64,000 bases of DNA from Micromonospora sonchi (lineage in GTDB: Bacteria > Actinomycetota > Actinomycetes > Mycobacteriales > Micromonosporaceae), in contig NZ_BMNB01000001.1 in assembly GCF_014646235.1 (NCBI RefSeq), positions 310,001 through 374,000 on the forward strand, in the 5' to 3' direction. The translations under genes were made by a program, and so were the position numbers. The notes under the pieces were generated by a model. It had not been told where the DNA came from. It saw only the letters and a program-made list of their open reading frames with translations, and ran no database searches. Positions 42,484 to 53,595 of this stretch are shown piece by piece (position 1 is the stretch's first letter; each line of letters opens with the position of its first letter).

Positions 42484-44016
42484 ATGAAGCCGGGTCCGCT
42501 GCCCGACCTCGGCACGCCCACCGACGCTGCGCGACCGCCCGGTCCCGGCCCCTTCCCGCACCGGCTCGGCGTGGGACGTACCGGCCCGCACGAACCGCTC
42601 GCGGTGATCGCCGTGGGGCCCGCCGGTGCCGGCCGCGCGGGCGTACTCGCCGCCGTGCTGGATCTCGATGACGGAATGCTCAGCGTGCCGGCCGGCAGCT
42701 GGCTCGTGGTACGCGACGCCGCGGTGGCCACCCGGATCGCGTACGTGCCCGGCTCCCGGACGCCCTACTCGTACCGCGCGGACCTGCCGACCGTCGGGCC
42801 GGCGCTGGCCCGGCCACCGCGCCGGGTGGAGCTGAGCCTGCCCAAGCCGCTGCTGAGGCACTTCGCCCTGGTCGACACGCCGGACAACGGGTCGCTCGGG
42901 TGCTCCGGCGTCGGGGTGCTGCTCGACGCGGTGGGCCGGGCCGGCGCGGTGCTGTTCGTGGTCGCGGCGGACCAGTCGTTCAGCGGCGCCGAGCTGAACC
43001 TGCTCGCCGAGGTCGCCGGGACGGCGGTGCGGGTCTTCGTCGCGGTGACGCCGGGCGCCGACGGTTGGGTGGTCCCGGGGGACACGACGGTCTTGGGGGA
43101 CACGGCGGCGCCGGACTCGGGGGAGTCCGGCGACCCGGCGGTGGACCCGACCGGGGTCATCGTCGAGGCGCACCGGGCTGCGCTGCTCGCGGCGGTGCCG
43201 GGGCTGGCCGACGCCCGCTGGTTCCCGATCGTCGACGGCAACGCGGACGAGCTGCGGCAGTCGCTGGTCGACTGGGCGTGCGACGAGGGGCTGCGCCGGG
43301 CCAGCGCGGAGCCGCCGGAGGTGCCCGGCACACGTGGCCGGGTGCCGGTGCTGGCGGAGCCGGGCGCATGGTCCGAGCGGCTCGACCGGCAGACTCGTTC
43401 GGAGGGCCGGCGGATCCGCCAGCACCTGGCGCTGGAACTGGCCGACCTGCACCTGCGGGTGGTGCAGGAGATCCTCTTCGGCGTCGGCTGCGTCGGCCTG
43501 CCCCAGTTGCTCGACCGGGAGTTGGAGGCGTTGTCGCTGCTGGCCACCGCGCAGTGCGATCACAGCGTCCGGACGATCGTCGACGACCTCGCCGGGCAGC
43601 TGTTCGGTGCGCCCGTGCCCGAGGGGGTGCGCCGACGCATCAACGAGGCGGTCAGCTGGACCCTGACCCACCACACGGCCGGGCCGGAGCTGGACCGGCT
43701 GCTGCTGGTCACCAGCGGTGCGGACGTGACGGGGATGACCGGCGGCCCTGCCGTCGACGCGTTGTCCGGCTATCCCGCGGCGGTGCGTACGGAGGTGCTC
43801 CCGCCGGTGGCGGTGGCTCTCTCCGGCGGCTGCTGGCAGCACTGGCGTATGCCGGGCCGGAACGACACGAACGCCGCCCGCTCCTGGGTTCAGCGGGTGC
43901 TGCGGGAAATCGAACTGGAACTGTCGCGAGAGGTGGCCCGCCGGTTCAAGGTGATCCACCGCTCGCTCGGCACGGTGCTCTCCGATGCCGCCGAACGTGG
44001 CACGCTGCTCGCCTGA
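42484..44016 (+). CDS. degenerate dynamin-like GTPase-family protein
   Basis: 510 aa, ATG 42484 after [27 protein letters not shown] occupies the place of a P-loop but lacks the GKS/T lysine. [11 protein letters not shown] resembles the DTPG (G3) segment, and a [12 protein letters not shown] strand lies where G4 would be. The C-terminal half (about 300-510) is helical ([46 protein letters not shown]). This fits an actinobacterial dynamin-like scaffold that has lost nucleotide binding. Not a named protein to me. It lies opposite the LAL regulator and ahead of clpS. Confidence 0.6.
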   Translation: MKPGPLPDLGTPTDAARPPGPGPFPHRLGVGRTGPHEPLAVIAVGPAGAGRAGVLAAVLDLDDGMLSVPAGSWLVVRDAAVATRIAYVPGSRTPYSYRADLPTVGPALARPPRRVELSLPKPLLRHFALVDTPDNGSLGCSGVGVLLDAVGRAGAVLFVVAADQSFSGAELNLLAEVAGTAVRVFVAVTPGADGWVVPGDTTVLGDTAAPDSGESGDPAVDPTGVIVEAHRAALLAAVPGLADARWFPIVDGNADELRQSLVDWACDEGLRRASAEPPEVPGTRGRVPVLAEPGAWSERLDRQTRSEGRRIRQHLALELADLHLRVVQEILFGVGCVGLPQLLDRELEALSLLATAQCDHSVRTIVDDLAGQLFGAPVPEGVRRRINEAVSWTLTHHTAGPELDRLLLVTSGADVTGMTGGPAVDALSGYPAAVRTEVLPPVAVALSGGCWQHWRMPGRNDTNAARSWVQRVLREIELELSREVARRFKVIHRSLGTVLSDAAERGTLLA

Positions 44017-44152
44017 CCGTCCCGCCGTCGGCGCGGTCGGGTCGCCGGGCGGGGCCGGGCGCGGTCACGGTGTGGCGGGCGGTGGTGACGTTCCGGGCCG
44101 GTCCGATGTTCCGGTTCCTCGGTTCCGCCGATCCGGTGGCACGATGGGGGGC

Positions 44153-44443
44153 ATGGCGGCTCCGCAGGTTGCACCGGTCGAGACCCCGGACACCGATGAG
44201 GTGCCGGTTCCCGACCGGCCGTGGGTGACGATCGTGTGGGATGACCCGGTCAACCTGATGACGTATGTGACCTGGGTGTTCCAGAGGCTCTTCGGCTACA
44301 GCCGGGAGAAGGCCGAGCAGCTCATGCTGGACGTGCATTACAAGGGGAAGGCCGTGGTCTCCAGCGGCGCCCGGGAGCGGATGGAGCACGACGCTTCCCA
44401 ACTGCACGCCTACGGACTCTGGGCGACGGTGGATCGGTCGTGA
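44153..44443 (+). CDS. clpS: ATP-dependent Clp protease adaptor ClpS
   Basis: 96 aa. [46 protein letters not shown] is the complete ClpS core with the N-degron pocket residues (DDPVNLM, M, HYKG). It delivers N-end-rule substrates to ClpC/ClpA. ATG 44153 chosen (ATG 44144 adds three residues). The stop overlaps the DUF2017 gene. First gene of a conserved actinobacterial block. Confidence 0.95.
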   Translation: MAAPQVAPVETPDTDEVPVPDRPWVTIVWDDPVNLMTYVTWVFQRLFGYSREKAEQLMLDVHYKGKAVVSSGARERMEHDASQLHAYGLWATVDRS

Positions 44444-44940
44444 GCATGTTCCGCCGCCGGGGTGACCGGTACGTCGCCAGCTTGGCCATCGACGAGGTGC
44501 GCGTGCTGCGCAAGGTCGCCTCCGAGGTCGTCGGTCTACTCACCGACGGGTTCGACCATTCCGACCCGGTGGTGAGCCGGCTCTTTCCCGAGGCGTACCC
44601 GGAGGACGCGGCGGGGGCCGCGGAGTTCCGCCGGTACACCGAGGGTGATCTGAAGACCGCGAAGATCGACCAGGCCGGGGCGATCCTGGCCGCGCTGCCC
44701 GACAACGGCGGCGGGGAGGTGCGCCTGGACGCCGAGGCGGCCGAGGCGTGGTTGCGGGCGCTCAACGACGCCCGGCTGGCCATGGGCGTACGCCTGGAGA
44801 TCAAGGACGGGACGGACCTGGGTGCCGAGCTCGACGAGGCCGTCGCCGCGGACCCTTCCTCCAGCCGGGTGTTCCAGCTTTCGGTCTACGCCTACCTGGG
44901 TTACCTCCAGGAATCCCTGCTCAACGCATTGATCGAGTGA
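44440..44940 (+). CDS. DUF2017 family protein
   Basis: 166 aa, GTG overlapping the clpS stop. [31 protein letters not shown] and the C-terminal [23 protein letters not shown] are family hallmarks. Always found beside clpS in actinobacteria (Rv1332 in M. tuberculosis). Function unknown; context suggests regulation of Clp proteolysis. Confidence 0.92.
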   Translation: MSMFRRRGDRYVASLAIDEVRVLRKVASEVVGLLTDGFDHSDPVVSRLFPEAYPEDAAGAAEFRRYTEGDLKTAKIDQAGAILAALPDNGGGEVRLDAEAAEAWLRALNDARLAMGVRLEIKDGTDLGAELDEAVAADPSSSRVFQLSVYAYLGYLQESLLNALIE

Positions 44941-44980
44941 CTGTGACCGGCACCGCCTCGCGGTCTGCCAGTGCCGGCGC

Positions 44981-44986
44981 TAGGCT
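44981..44986 (+). promoter_or_regulatory. -10 box of a leaderless transcript for mec
   Basis: TAGGCT ends 7 nt before the GTG at 44994, suggesting a promoter for mec separate from clpS. Confidence 0.4.
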
Positions 44987-44993
44987 TGTCGGC

Positions 44994-45482
44994 GTGCTGA
45001 GCATCGACCGGTCGATCGTTGACGCGATCGTCGCCCACGCTCGTCGGGATCACCCCGACGAGGCCTGTGGCGTGGTCGCCGGTCCCGTCGGCAGCGACAA
45101 GCCGACCCGGCACATCCCGATGGACAACGCCGCCCGCTCGATGACGTTCTACGAGTTCGACTCGATGGAGCAGTTGCGGGTGTGGCGGGAGATGGACGAT
45201 CGGGACGAGGAGCCCATCGTCATCTACCACTCGCACACCGCCACGGAGGCCTACCCGTCGCGTACGGACGTCGCTTTCGCCGGTGAGCCGGGTGCGCACT
45301 ATCTACTCGTCTCCACCCGCGAACCCGACACGGAGGAGATCCGCTCCTTCCGGATCGTGGACGGGGTGGTCACCGAGGAGCCGGTGCGGATCCTCGACGC
45401 CGGGGTGGATCCGCACGCCGTGCAGTCCTACATGTTCGGGCAGAGCCCGGCGACGGTCGACTACGAGTGTTCGGGCAACTGA
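44994..45482 (+). CDS. mec: Mec (JAMM/MPN+) CysO-cysteine peptidase, M67
   Basis: 162 aa, GTG 44994. JAMM zinc site complete: E23 (DEACG) and H79-S-H81...S89...D92 in VIYHSHTATEAYPSRTD, the HxH-x7-S-x2-D pattern. In M. tuberculosis Mec releases cysteine from CysO-Cys in the O-phosphoserine route. It is followed 61 nt later by cysO, whose product here has an extra C-terminal tail, so this peptidase is also the best candidate to mature it. Upstream codons in the same frame overlap DUF2017 and are not used. Confidence 0.93.
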   Translation: MLSIDRSIVDAIVAHARRDHPDEACGVVAGPVGSDKPTRHIPMDNAARSMTFYEFDSMEQLRVWREMDDRDEEPIVIYHSHTATEAYPSRTDVAFAGEPGAHYLLVSTREPDTEEIRSFRIVDGVVTEEPVRILDAGVDPHAVQSYMFGQSPATVDYECSGN

Positions 45483-45543
45483 CCTTTTCAGCCCCGGCGC
45501 ACCTTTCCGTCACCGAGCACACCTGATCAAGGAGTACGACACC

Positions 45544-46945
<1,402 letters not shown>

Positions 46946-46966
46946 CCTGGGGAGAGTGACATTCAG

Positions 46967-46997
46967 GAGGGCCACCGGCGATCGGCCGGTGGCCCTC
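46967..46997 (+). terminator. cysM hairpin terminator
   Basis: GAGGGCCACCGG (46967-46978), 7-nt loop, CCGGTGGCCCTC (46986-46997): perfect 12-bp stem. Confidence 0.7.
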
Positions 46998-47061
46998 GTC
47001 ACGTCGGGTCACCCTGATCAGCCACTCAGCCAACGCGACGTCGATCGGACGGGCGAAGCGG

Positions 47062-47077
47062 TGTCACGTTGGTGACA
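47062..47077. promoter_or_regulatory. TGTCAC-GTTG-GTGACA palindrome
   Basis: Perfect 6-bp inverted repeat with a 4-nt centre, 131 nt upstream of the phosphodiesterase gene. Only loosely like a CRP site (TGTGA-N6-TCACA). Regulator unknown. Confidence 0.35.
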
Positions 47078-47208
47078 ACTTCCAGCAGATCATTCTTGCC
47101 TTCGCGCAGGCGGGCGTAGGCTCCCAGCGTGGCGTACGCGTCGGTAGTGATCACCGCCGGAGCGGCGGCCGGCAGGACCGCTACCTACCGTGACAGCGGG
47201 ACAACTCG

Positions 47209-47955
47209 ATGCGACTGACCGTCCTGGGCTGTGCGGGCAGCTTCCCCGGACCCGAGTCCCCCTGCTCGGCGTACCTGGTCGAGGCCGAGAACTTCCGGCT
47301 CCTGGTCGACTTCGGCCCCGGCTCGCTGAGCACCCTCCAGCGTTACGCCGGGCTGCACGCCCCGGATGCGATCCTCCTGACCCACCTGCACTGCGACCAC
47401 TTCCTCGACGCCGCGTCGTACGTCGTGGTCCGGCGGTACGCCCCCGACGGCCCGTATCCGCCGCTGCCGGTCTACGCGCCGGCCGGCGCACCGGACCGGC
47501 TCGCCGCAGTTTACGGCCAGGAGAACAGCACCGTCGAGGACGTGTACCAGTTCTACGCGCTGCAACCCGGCACCTTCCCGATCGGCCCGTTCACCGTGAC
47601 CGTCGACCGGGTGCTGCACCCGGTGGAGACGTACGGCGTCCGGCTGGAGCACGGCGGCCGGGTCCTCTGCTACTCCTCGGACACCGCCCCCTGCGAGGCG
47701 CTGCTGCGGCTGGCCCAGAACGCCGACGTCTTCCTCTGCGAGGCCAGCTACCTCGACGGGGTGGACAACCCGCCGGACCTGCATCTCACCGGCCGTGAGG
47801 CGGGCGAGGCGGCGGCCAAGGCCCAGGTCGGGCGGCTCCTGCTGACCCACCTGGTGGACGCCTGGGGCAGCGAGGCACAGACGGTGGCCTCCGCCGCGGC
47901 CGCGTACGCCGGCCCGCTGGAGGTGGTCCGTCCCGGCGCCAGCTACGACATCTGA
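47209..47955 (+). CDS. metallo-beta-lactamase-fold hydrolase, Rv1339-like cyclic-nucleotide phosphodiesterase
   Basis: 248 aa. [25 protein letters not shown]59-L-H61-C-D63-H64 ([12 protein letters not shown]), [25 protein letters not shown] and [11 protein letters not shown]. It is the positional equivalent of Rv1339, upstream of rph, shown in mycobacteria to be an atypical class II cAMP phosphodiesterase. Two metal ions expected. Substrate assignment is by synteny and family. In M. tuberculosis a rhomboid gene and murI sit between cysM and this gene; both are missing here. Confidence 0.88.
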   Translation: MRLTVLGCAGSFPGPESPCSAYLVEAENFRLLVDFGPGSLSTLQRYAGLHAPDAILLTHLHCDHFLDAASYVVVRRYAPDGPYPPLPVYAPAGAPDRLAAVYGQENSTVEDVYQFYALQPGTFPIGPFTVTVDRVLHPVETYGVRLEHGGRVLCYSSDTAPCEALLRLAQNADVFLCEASYLDGVDNPPDLHLTGREAGEAAAKAQVGRLLLTHLVDAWGSEAQTVASAAAAYAGPLEVVRPGASYDI

Positions 47956-48030
47956 CCCGCCGGGGCGGGTTCGTGCCGCACTGTTCGCCGACTGGTGGAC
48001 ACCCGGGGACGGTTCGATCAGGGCAGCACA

Positions 48031-48036
48031 TAGGGT
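48031..48036 (+). promoter_or_regulatory. -10 box of a leaderless rph transcript
   Basis: TAGGGT ends 7 nt before the ATG at 48044. Confidence 0.45.
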
Positions 48037-48043
48037 GCAGGGC

Positions 48044-48772
48044 ATGGCGCGACCTGACGGGCGACGGCCCGACCAACTTCGACCGGTGACCCTGACCCGA
48101 GGCTGGAGCACCCACCCGGAGGGTTCCGTACTGGTGGAGTTCGGTGCGACCCGGGTGCTCTGCACGGCGAGCGTCACCGAGGGCGTGCCCCGCTGGCGCC
48201 GGGGCTCCGGGCTGGGCTGGGTCACCGCCGAGTACGCGATGCTGCCCCGGGCCACGAACACCCGCTCCGACCGGGAGAGCGTCAAGGGCCGGGTGGGTGG
48301 GCGTACCCATGAGATCTCCCGGCTGGTCGGCCGGAGCCTGCGGGCCGCGATCGACCTCAAGGCGCTCGGGGAGAACTCGATCGTGCTCGACTGTGACGTG
48401 CTGCAGGCCGACGGCGGCACCCGGACGGCGGCGATCACCGGCGCGTACGTGGCCCTGCATGACGCGGTGACCTGGCTCGCCGCGCGCAAGGCGTTGGCCG
48501 GTAAGCCGGAGAACGTGATGCACCGGTCGGTGGCCGCGATCAGCGTCGGCGTGATCAACGGCGAGCCGCGCCTGGATCTGTGCTACGAGGAGGATGTGGC
48601 CGCCGAGGTCGACATGAACGTGGTCTGCACCGGCGCCGGTGACTTCGTCGAGGTGCAGGGCACCGGCGAGGCCGGGGTGTTCGCCCGCGAGCAGTTGGAC
48701 GCCCTGCTAGACCTGGCCGTCGCCGGTTGCGTGGAACTGGCCGAAGCCCAGCGGAAGGCTCTTTCTCTATGA
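48044..48772 (+). CDS. rph: ribonuclease PH
   Basis: 242 aa. [72 protein letters not shown] and [19 protein letters not shown] are the RNase PH hallmarks with phosphate-binding arginines. Trims tRNA 3' ends by phosphorolysis. ATG 48044 follows a leaderless -10 box; an ATG 9 nt upstream is excluded by that promoter. Stop overlaps rdgB (ATGA). Confidence 0.96.
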   Translation: MARPDGRRPDQLRPVTLTRGWSTHPEGSVLVEFGATRVLCTASVTEGVPRWRRGSGLGWVTAEYAMLPRATNTRSDRESVKGRVGGRTHEISRLVGRSLRAAIDLKALGENSIVLDCDVLQADGGTRTAAITGAYVALHDAVTWLAARKALAGKPENVMHRSVAAISVGVINGEPRLDLCYEEDVAAEVDMNVVCTGAGDFVEVQGTGEAGVFAREQLDALLDLAVAGCVELAEAQRKALSL

Positions 48773-49386
48773 ACAAGGTGCTGCTCGCCACCCGGAACCG
48801 CAAGAAGCTCATCGAGTTGCAGCGCATCCTCGACGGGGCACTCGGCGCGCACCGGATCGCCCTGATCGGGCTGGACGACGTCGAGGCGTACCCGGAGCTG
48901 CCGGAGACCGGGCTGACCTTCGGCGAGAACGCGCTGATCAAGGCGCGGGAGGGCTGCCGGCGCACCGGGCTGCCGACGATCGCCGACGACTCCGGGCTGG
49001 CCGTCGACGCGCTCAACGGAATGCCCGGGGTGTTCAGCGCCCGCTGGGCCGGCCGGCACGGCGACGACCAGGCGAACCTCCTACTGGTGCTGGACCAGGT
49101 CGCCGACGTGCCGGACGAGCACCGGGGCGCCTCCTTCGTCTGCACGATCGCGCTGGTGCTGCCCGGCGGCAAGGAACACCTGGTCGACGGCAGGCAGGCG
49201 GGCCGGTTGCTGCGCGCCCCGCGCGGCGACGGCGGCTTCGGCTACGACCCGATCTTTCTCGGCGACGGCCAGGACCGCACCAACGCCGAACTGACCCCCG
49301 AGGAGAAGGACGCGATCAGCCACCGCGGCAAGGCCCTGCGCGAACTGGCCGCCCTGGTCGCCAAGGTCCTCCCCGCCGCGGCCTGA
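48769..49386 (+). CDS. rdgB: non-canonical purine NTP pyrophosphatase (RdgB/HAM1)
   Basis: 205 aa. [63 protein letters not shown] and [24 protein letters not shown] are diagnostic. Hydrolyses dITP/XTP to keep them out of DNA. Translationally coupled to rph. Confidence 0.96.
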   Translation: MNKVLLATRNRKKLIELQRILDGALGAHRIALIGLDDVEAYPELPETGLTFGENALIKAREGCRRTGLPTIADDSGLAVDALNGMPGVFSARWAGRHGDDQANLLLVLDQVADVPDEHRGASFVCTIALVLPGGKEHLVDGRQAGRLLRAPRGDGGFGYDPIFLGDGQDRTNAELTPEEKDAISHRGKALRELAALVAKVLPAAA

Positions 49387-49451
49387 CCGGCCCTGCCCGG
49401 CGGGTCGTGAGTCGCCCGCCGCAGCACTGCCAACGTCCCTGCACACCGCGC

Positions 49452-50987
49452 TCAGCCGAGGGGGCCGATCTCCTGTTCGATGGCGGCGCGCAGGTCGGGG
49501 CTGGCGACCACGGCGCGGGCCGCCTCCATCACCGGCGCGAGGAAGACGTCGGGGCCGGGCTCGCCGGCGACCCCGCCGAGCGCGGCGATCGCCGCCCGGC
49601 CGGCCGGGGACGGGGTCAGCGGCGCCCGGAGCTGAAGTCCGCGTACGCCCGCCAGCAGCTCCACCGCGAGCAGGCTGGTCAGGTTGTCCAGGACGGTGCG
49701 CAGCTTCTTTGTGGCGGCCCAGCCCATCGAGACGTGGTCCTCCTGCATGCCGCTGGTGGGCAGCGAGTCCACCGAGGCGGGCGCGGCCAACCGGCGGTTC
49801 TCCGCGACGATGCCGGCCGCCGTGTACTGGGCGATCATCAGCCCCGAGTTGACCCCGGCGTCGGGGGAGAGGAAGGCCGGCAGGTCGCGGGAGCGGGTGA
49901 CGTCGAGCAGCCGGTCGACCCGGCGTTCGGCGATCGCGCCCACCTCGGCGGCGGCGATGGCCAGGAAGTCGGCGGCGAAGCCCAGCGGTGCGCCGTGGAA
50001 GTTGCCGGTGGACTCCACCCGGCCGTCGGGCAGCACCACCGGGTTGTCCACCACCGACGCCAGCTCCCGCCCGGCCACCGTGCGCACGAATTCCAAGGTG
50101 TCCCGGGCCGCGCCGGCGACCTGCGGCGCGCAGCGCATCGAGTACGCGTCCTGCACCGCGTGCGCCAGGTCGTCGCGGTGCGAGTCCATCACCCGGGAGT
50201 CCTGCAACAACCGGTGGATGTTCGCCGCCGAGACGCCCTGCCCGGGATGCGGGCGGATGGCGTGCAACTCCGGCAGGAACGGCCGCTCCGAGCCGAGCAT
50301 CGCCTCGATGGCCAGCGCGGCGGTCACGTCGGCCATGGTGAACAGGTGCGCCGCGTCGTGGATCGCCAGCAGCAGCATGGCGAGCATGCCGTCGGTGCCG
50401 TTGATCAGCGCCAGCCCCTCCTTGGCGGCCAGCCCGATCGGGGCGAGGCCGGCCCGGCGCAGCGAGTCGCCGGCCGGCACCCGCTCACCGTCGGGGCCGA
50501 GCACCCAGCCTTCGCCGAGCAGCACCAGCGCGCAGTGCGCCAGCGGCGCCAGGTCGCCGGAGGCGCCCAGCGAGCCGTGTTCCGGCACCCACGGGGTGAC
50601 GTCGTGGTTGAGCAGGTCCACCAGCGCCTCGGCGACCAACGGGCGCACCCCGGAGCGGCCCAGGGCCAGCGAGCGGACCCGCAGCAGCATCATCGCCCGG
50701 ACCACCTCCCGCGGCATCGGCGCGCCGACGCCGGCGGCGTGCGACCGGATCAGCGCGTGCTGGAGTTCGGCCCGCCGCTCGGGGACGACGAAGGTGTTGG
50801 CCAGGGCACCGAAGCCGGTGGAGACGCCGTACACCGGACGGCCCGCGGCCTCGATGTCGTCCACGATGGACCGGCTGGCCGCCATGGCGTCGACGGCAGC
50901 CGGATCGAGCACGATCTTGGCGGTGCCGCGCGCCACGGCGAGCACGTCGGCCGGGGAGATCCCGGTGGGCAGAATGGTCACGGTCAT
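49452..50987 (-). CDS. hutH: histidine ammonia-lyase
   Basis: 511 aa, ATG 50987 overlapping the hutI stop. [14 protein letters not shown] carries the Ala142-Ser-Gly144 that forms the MIO electrophile; [20 protein letters not shown] and [18 protein letters not shown] are the other active-site loops. Converts histidine to urocanate and ammonia. Last gene of the hut operon. Confidence 0.95.
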   Translation of the reverse strand: MTVTILPTGISPADVLAVARGTAKIVLDPAAVDAMAASRSIVDDIEAAGRPVYGVSTGFGALANTFVVPERRAELQHALIRSHAAGVGAPMPREVVRAMMLLRVRSLALGRSGVRPLVAEALVDLLNHDVTPWVPEHGSLGASGDLAPLAHCALVLLGEGWVLGPDGERVPAGDSLRRAGLAPIGLAAKEGLALINGTDGMLAMLLLAIHDAAHLFTMADVTAALAIEAMLGSERPFLPELHAIRPHPGQGVSAANIHRLLQDSRVMDSHRDDLAHAVQDAYSMRCAPQVAGAARDTLEFVRTVAGRELASVVDNPVVLPDGRVESTGNFHGAPLGFAADFLAIAAAEVGAIAERRVDRLLDVTRSRDLPAFLSPDAGVNSGLMIAQYTAAGIVAENRRLAAPASVDSLPTSGMQEDHVSMGWAATKKLRTVLDNLTSLLAVELLAGVRGLQLRAPLTPSPAGRAAIAALGGVAGEPGPDVFLAPVMEAARAVVASPDLRAAIEQEIGPLG

Positions 50988-52246
50988 ATCGGTGCTCCGT
51001 TGTGCAGGACCTGGCGGATCAGGGGCACCCCGGGCCGGTAGGCCAGGTGCAGGTGGGACGGGGCGTCGAGGATGACCAGGTCGGCCCGGGCGCCGGGCCG
51101 CAGCACCCCGATGTCGTCGCGGCGCAACGCCCGCGCCCCACCGGCGGTCGCGGCCCACACCGCCTCCGCCGGGGTCATCCGCATCTCGCGTACGGCCAGC
51201 GCGACGCAGAACGGCATCGACGAGGTGTACGACGAGCCGGGGTTGCAGTCGGTGGCCAGCGCCACGGTGACTCCGGCGTCGAGCAGCCGGCGCGCGTCCG
51301 GGTAGGGCGACCGGGTGGAGAACTCGGCACCGGGCAGCAGGGTCGCGACGGTGGTGGTGTGCCCGCCGTCGGCGCACATGCAGTCGAACCGGGTCGACGC
51401 CAGCGCGTCGATGTCGGCGTCGCTCAGGTGGGTGCAGTGGTCCACGCTGGCCGCCCCCAACTCCACGCCGAGCTGCACGCCGGGGCCGGGGCCGAGCTGG
51501 TTGGCGTGTACCCGCACCCCGAGACCCATGGCCCGCCCGCAGGCGAGGATCGCCCGGGCATGGTCGGCGTCGAAGGCGCCCTGCTCACAGAAGACGTCGA
51601 TCCAGCGGGCGTACGGCGCGGCGGCGACCAGCATCGGTCCGCAGACCAGCGAGACGTAGTCGTCGGGGCGGTCGGCGTACTCGGCCGGCACCACGTGCGC
51701 GCCGAGGAAGGTGGTCTCCCCGCTCACCTCGGCGGCGATCCGCAGCGAGCGGGCCTCGTCGGCGACGGTGAGGCCGTACCCACTCTTGATCTCGATCGTG
51801 GTGGTGCCCTGCCGCAACGCCTCGGCGCGCAGCCGGCGCACGGTGGCGCGCAGTTCGTCGTCGGAAGCGGCGCGGGTGGCGCGGACCGTGGTCCGGATGC
51901 CGCCGCCGGTGTACGGCTGCCCGGCCATCCGGGCGGCGAACTCCGTGGCCCGGTCTCCGGCGAAGACCAGGTGGGCGTGGCTGTCCACGAACCCGGGCAG
52001 CACCGCCGCGCCGTCGGCGTCGATCCGCCGGTCGGCGGCCGGCGCGTCGGCGGTCGGCCCCACCCAGGCCACCGCGCCGTCCTCGACGAGCACCGCCGCG
52101 CGCCGTCGGATGCCCAGCGGCCCGCCCTCGCCCGTGCCGGCCACATTGGTGACCAGCTCACCGATGTTCTGCACAAGCAGGCTTCCGAGGCTGTGCCTTC
52201 CTCTGTTCGCGACTGCGGGGCTCGCAAGCTCACTCCTCGCGCTCAC
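50984..52246 (-). CDS. hutI: imidazolonepropionase
   Basis: 420 aa from GTG 52246, which overlaps the hutF stop and has GGAGGTGACAC before it. Family similarity begins only at [12 protein letters not shown], about residue 23, so a GTG at 52174 (396 aa) is an alternative. Amidohydrolase fold: [15 protein letters not shown] metal site, [45 protein letters not shown]. Opens 4-imidazolone-5-propionate to formiminoglutamate. The extra N-terminal codons have the look of an inserted intergenic repeat. Confidence 0.93.
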   Translation of the reverse strand: MSARSELASPAVANRGRHSLGSLLVQNIGELVTNVAGTGEGGPLGIRRRAAVLVEDGAVAWVGPTADAPAADRRIDADGAAVLPGFVDSHAHLVFAGDRATEFAARMAGQPYTGGGIRTTVRATRAASDDELRATVRRLRAEALRQGTTTIEIKSGYGLTVADEARSLRIAAEVSGETTFLGAHVVPAEYADRPDDYVSLVCGPMLVAAAPYARWIDVFCEQGAFDADHARAILACGRAMGLGVRVHANQLGPGPGVQLGVELGAASVDHCTHLSDADIDALASTRFDCMCADGGHTTTVATLLPGAEFSTRSPYPDARRLLDAGVTVALATDCNPGSSYTSSMPFCVALAVREMRMTPAEAVWAATAGGARALRRDDIGVLRPGARADLVILDAPSHLHLAYRPGVPLIRQVLHNGAPI

Positions 52247-53595
52247 CGTGTCACCTCCGCGATCGACGTGGCCAGTTCCTGCGGTACGTCGACGGTCAGG
52301 TGCTGGCCGTCGCGCACCAGCACCCGGCCGTCCACCACCACCTGGGTGACGTCGGGGGCGCTGGCCGCGAACCAGACGCCCGCCGGGGTCACCCCGGCCG
52401 TGCGTACGCTGTCCAGCCGCACCGTGACCAGGTCGGCGCGGTCACCGGCCGCGATCCGGCCGGCGTCGGTCCAGCCCAGCGCGGCGTGCCCGGCCGCGCT
52501 CGCCGCCGTCAGCAGCTCCGCCGGGGTGAAGTGGCCCCGCCGCCGGGTCCGCAGCCGCTCGTCCAACTCGACCGCGCGGGCCTCCTCGAACGGGTCGATC
52601 ACGGCGTGGCTGTCGCTGCCCAGGCTGAGCGGGACGCCGGCGTCGGCCATCCGCCGGGCCGGCCCGATGCCGTCGGCGAGGTCCCGCTCGGTGGTGGGGC
52701 AGAGGCAGACCCCGGTCCGGCTCTCCCCGAGCAGGTTCAGGTCGGCGCTGGTCGGGTGGGTGGCGTGCACCGCCGTGGTGGACCGGCCCAGCACGCCGTG
52801 GTCGGCGAGCAGGCCGGTCGGGGTGCGGCCGTGCACCGCCCGGCAGGCGTCGTTCTCGGCGGGCTGCTCCGAGAGGTGTACGTGCAGCGGCGCGTCCCGC
52901 CGGTCCGCCCAACCGGCCACCGTGGCGAGTTGCTCGGCCGGCACCGCGCGCACCGAGTGGATCGCCGCGCCGAGGCGGGCGTGCGCGCCGTCCGGGGTGA
53001 ACGCGGCGACCCGGTCGGCCCAGCGCAGCGCGTCACCGTCGCCGAAGCGCCGCTGCGGTCCGGCCAGCGGCTGGCCGTCCACGGAGGCGGTCAGGTAGCA
53101 GGTGTCCAGCAGGGTCAGCCGGATCCCGGCGTGCGCCGCCGCCTCGACCAGCGCCGCGCTCATCGCGTTCGGGTCGTCGTACGGGGTGCCGCCGGGACCG
53201 TGGTGCAGATAGTGGAACTCGCCGACGCAGGTGATGCCGGCCAGGGCCATCTCGGCGTAGACCGCCCGCGCCAGCGCCAGGTAGGAGTCCGGGTCGAGCC
53301 GGGTGGTGACGGCGTACATCTGCTCACGCCAGCTCCAGAAGTCACCGCGCCCGCCGTGGGTCCGCCCGCGCAGCGCCCGGTGGAAGGCGTGCGAATGGGC
53401 GTTGGCCAGCCCGGGCAGGGTCAGCCCCGGCAACCGGACCGCGTCGGCCAGCACGTCGACCCCGGCGTCCGGACGGCCGGACGGCGCCAACGGGGTGACG
53501 GCGCTGATCCGGCCCTCGGCGGTCTCGATCAGCACGTCCGGGGTCGGCTCGGCCTGCTCGGGCAGCCATGCGTACTCGGCGAGCCAGCGGGTCAT
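52243..53595 (-). CDS. hutF: formimidoylglutamate deiminase
   Basis: 450 aa, ATG 53595 overlapping the upstream amidohydrolase stop. Amidohydrolase superfamily with [48 protein letters not shown] and [24 protein letters not shown], the HutF pattern. Turns N-formimino-L-glutamate into N-formylglutamate and ammonia, the five-step branch of histidine breakdown. Confidence 0.93.
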   Translation of the reverse strand: MTRWLAEYAWLPEQAEPTPDVLIETAEGRISAVTPLAPSGRPDAGVDVLADAVRLPGLTLPGLANAHSHAFHRALRGRTHGGRGDFWSWREQMYAVTTRLDPDSYLALARAVYAEMALAGITCVGEFHYLHHGPGGTPYDDPNAMSAALVEAAAHAGIRLTLLDTCYLTASVDGQPLAGPQRRFGDGDALRWADRVAAFTPDGAHARLGAAIHSVRAVPAEQLATVAGWADRRDAPLHVHLSEQPAENDACRAVHGRTPTGLLADHGVLGRSTTAVHATHPTSADLNLLGESRTGVCLCPTTERDLADGIGPARRMADAGVPLSLGSDSHAVIDPFEEARAVELDERLRTRRRGHFTPAELLTAASAAGHAALGWTDAGRIAAGDRADLVTVRLDSVRTAGVTPAGVWFAASAPDVTQVVVDGRVLVRDGQHLTVDVPQELATSIAEVTR

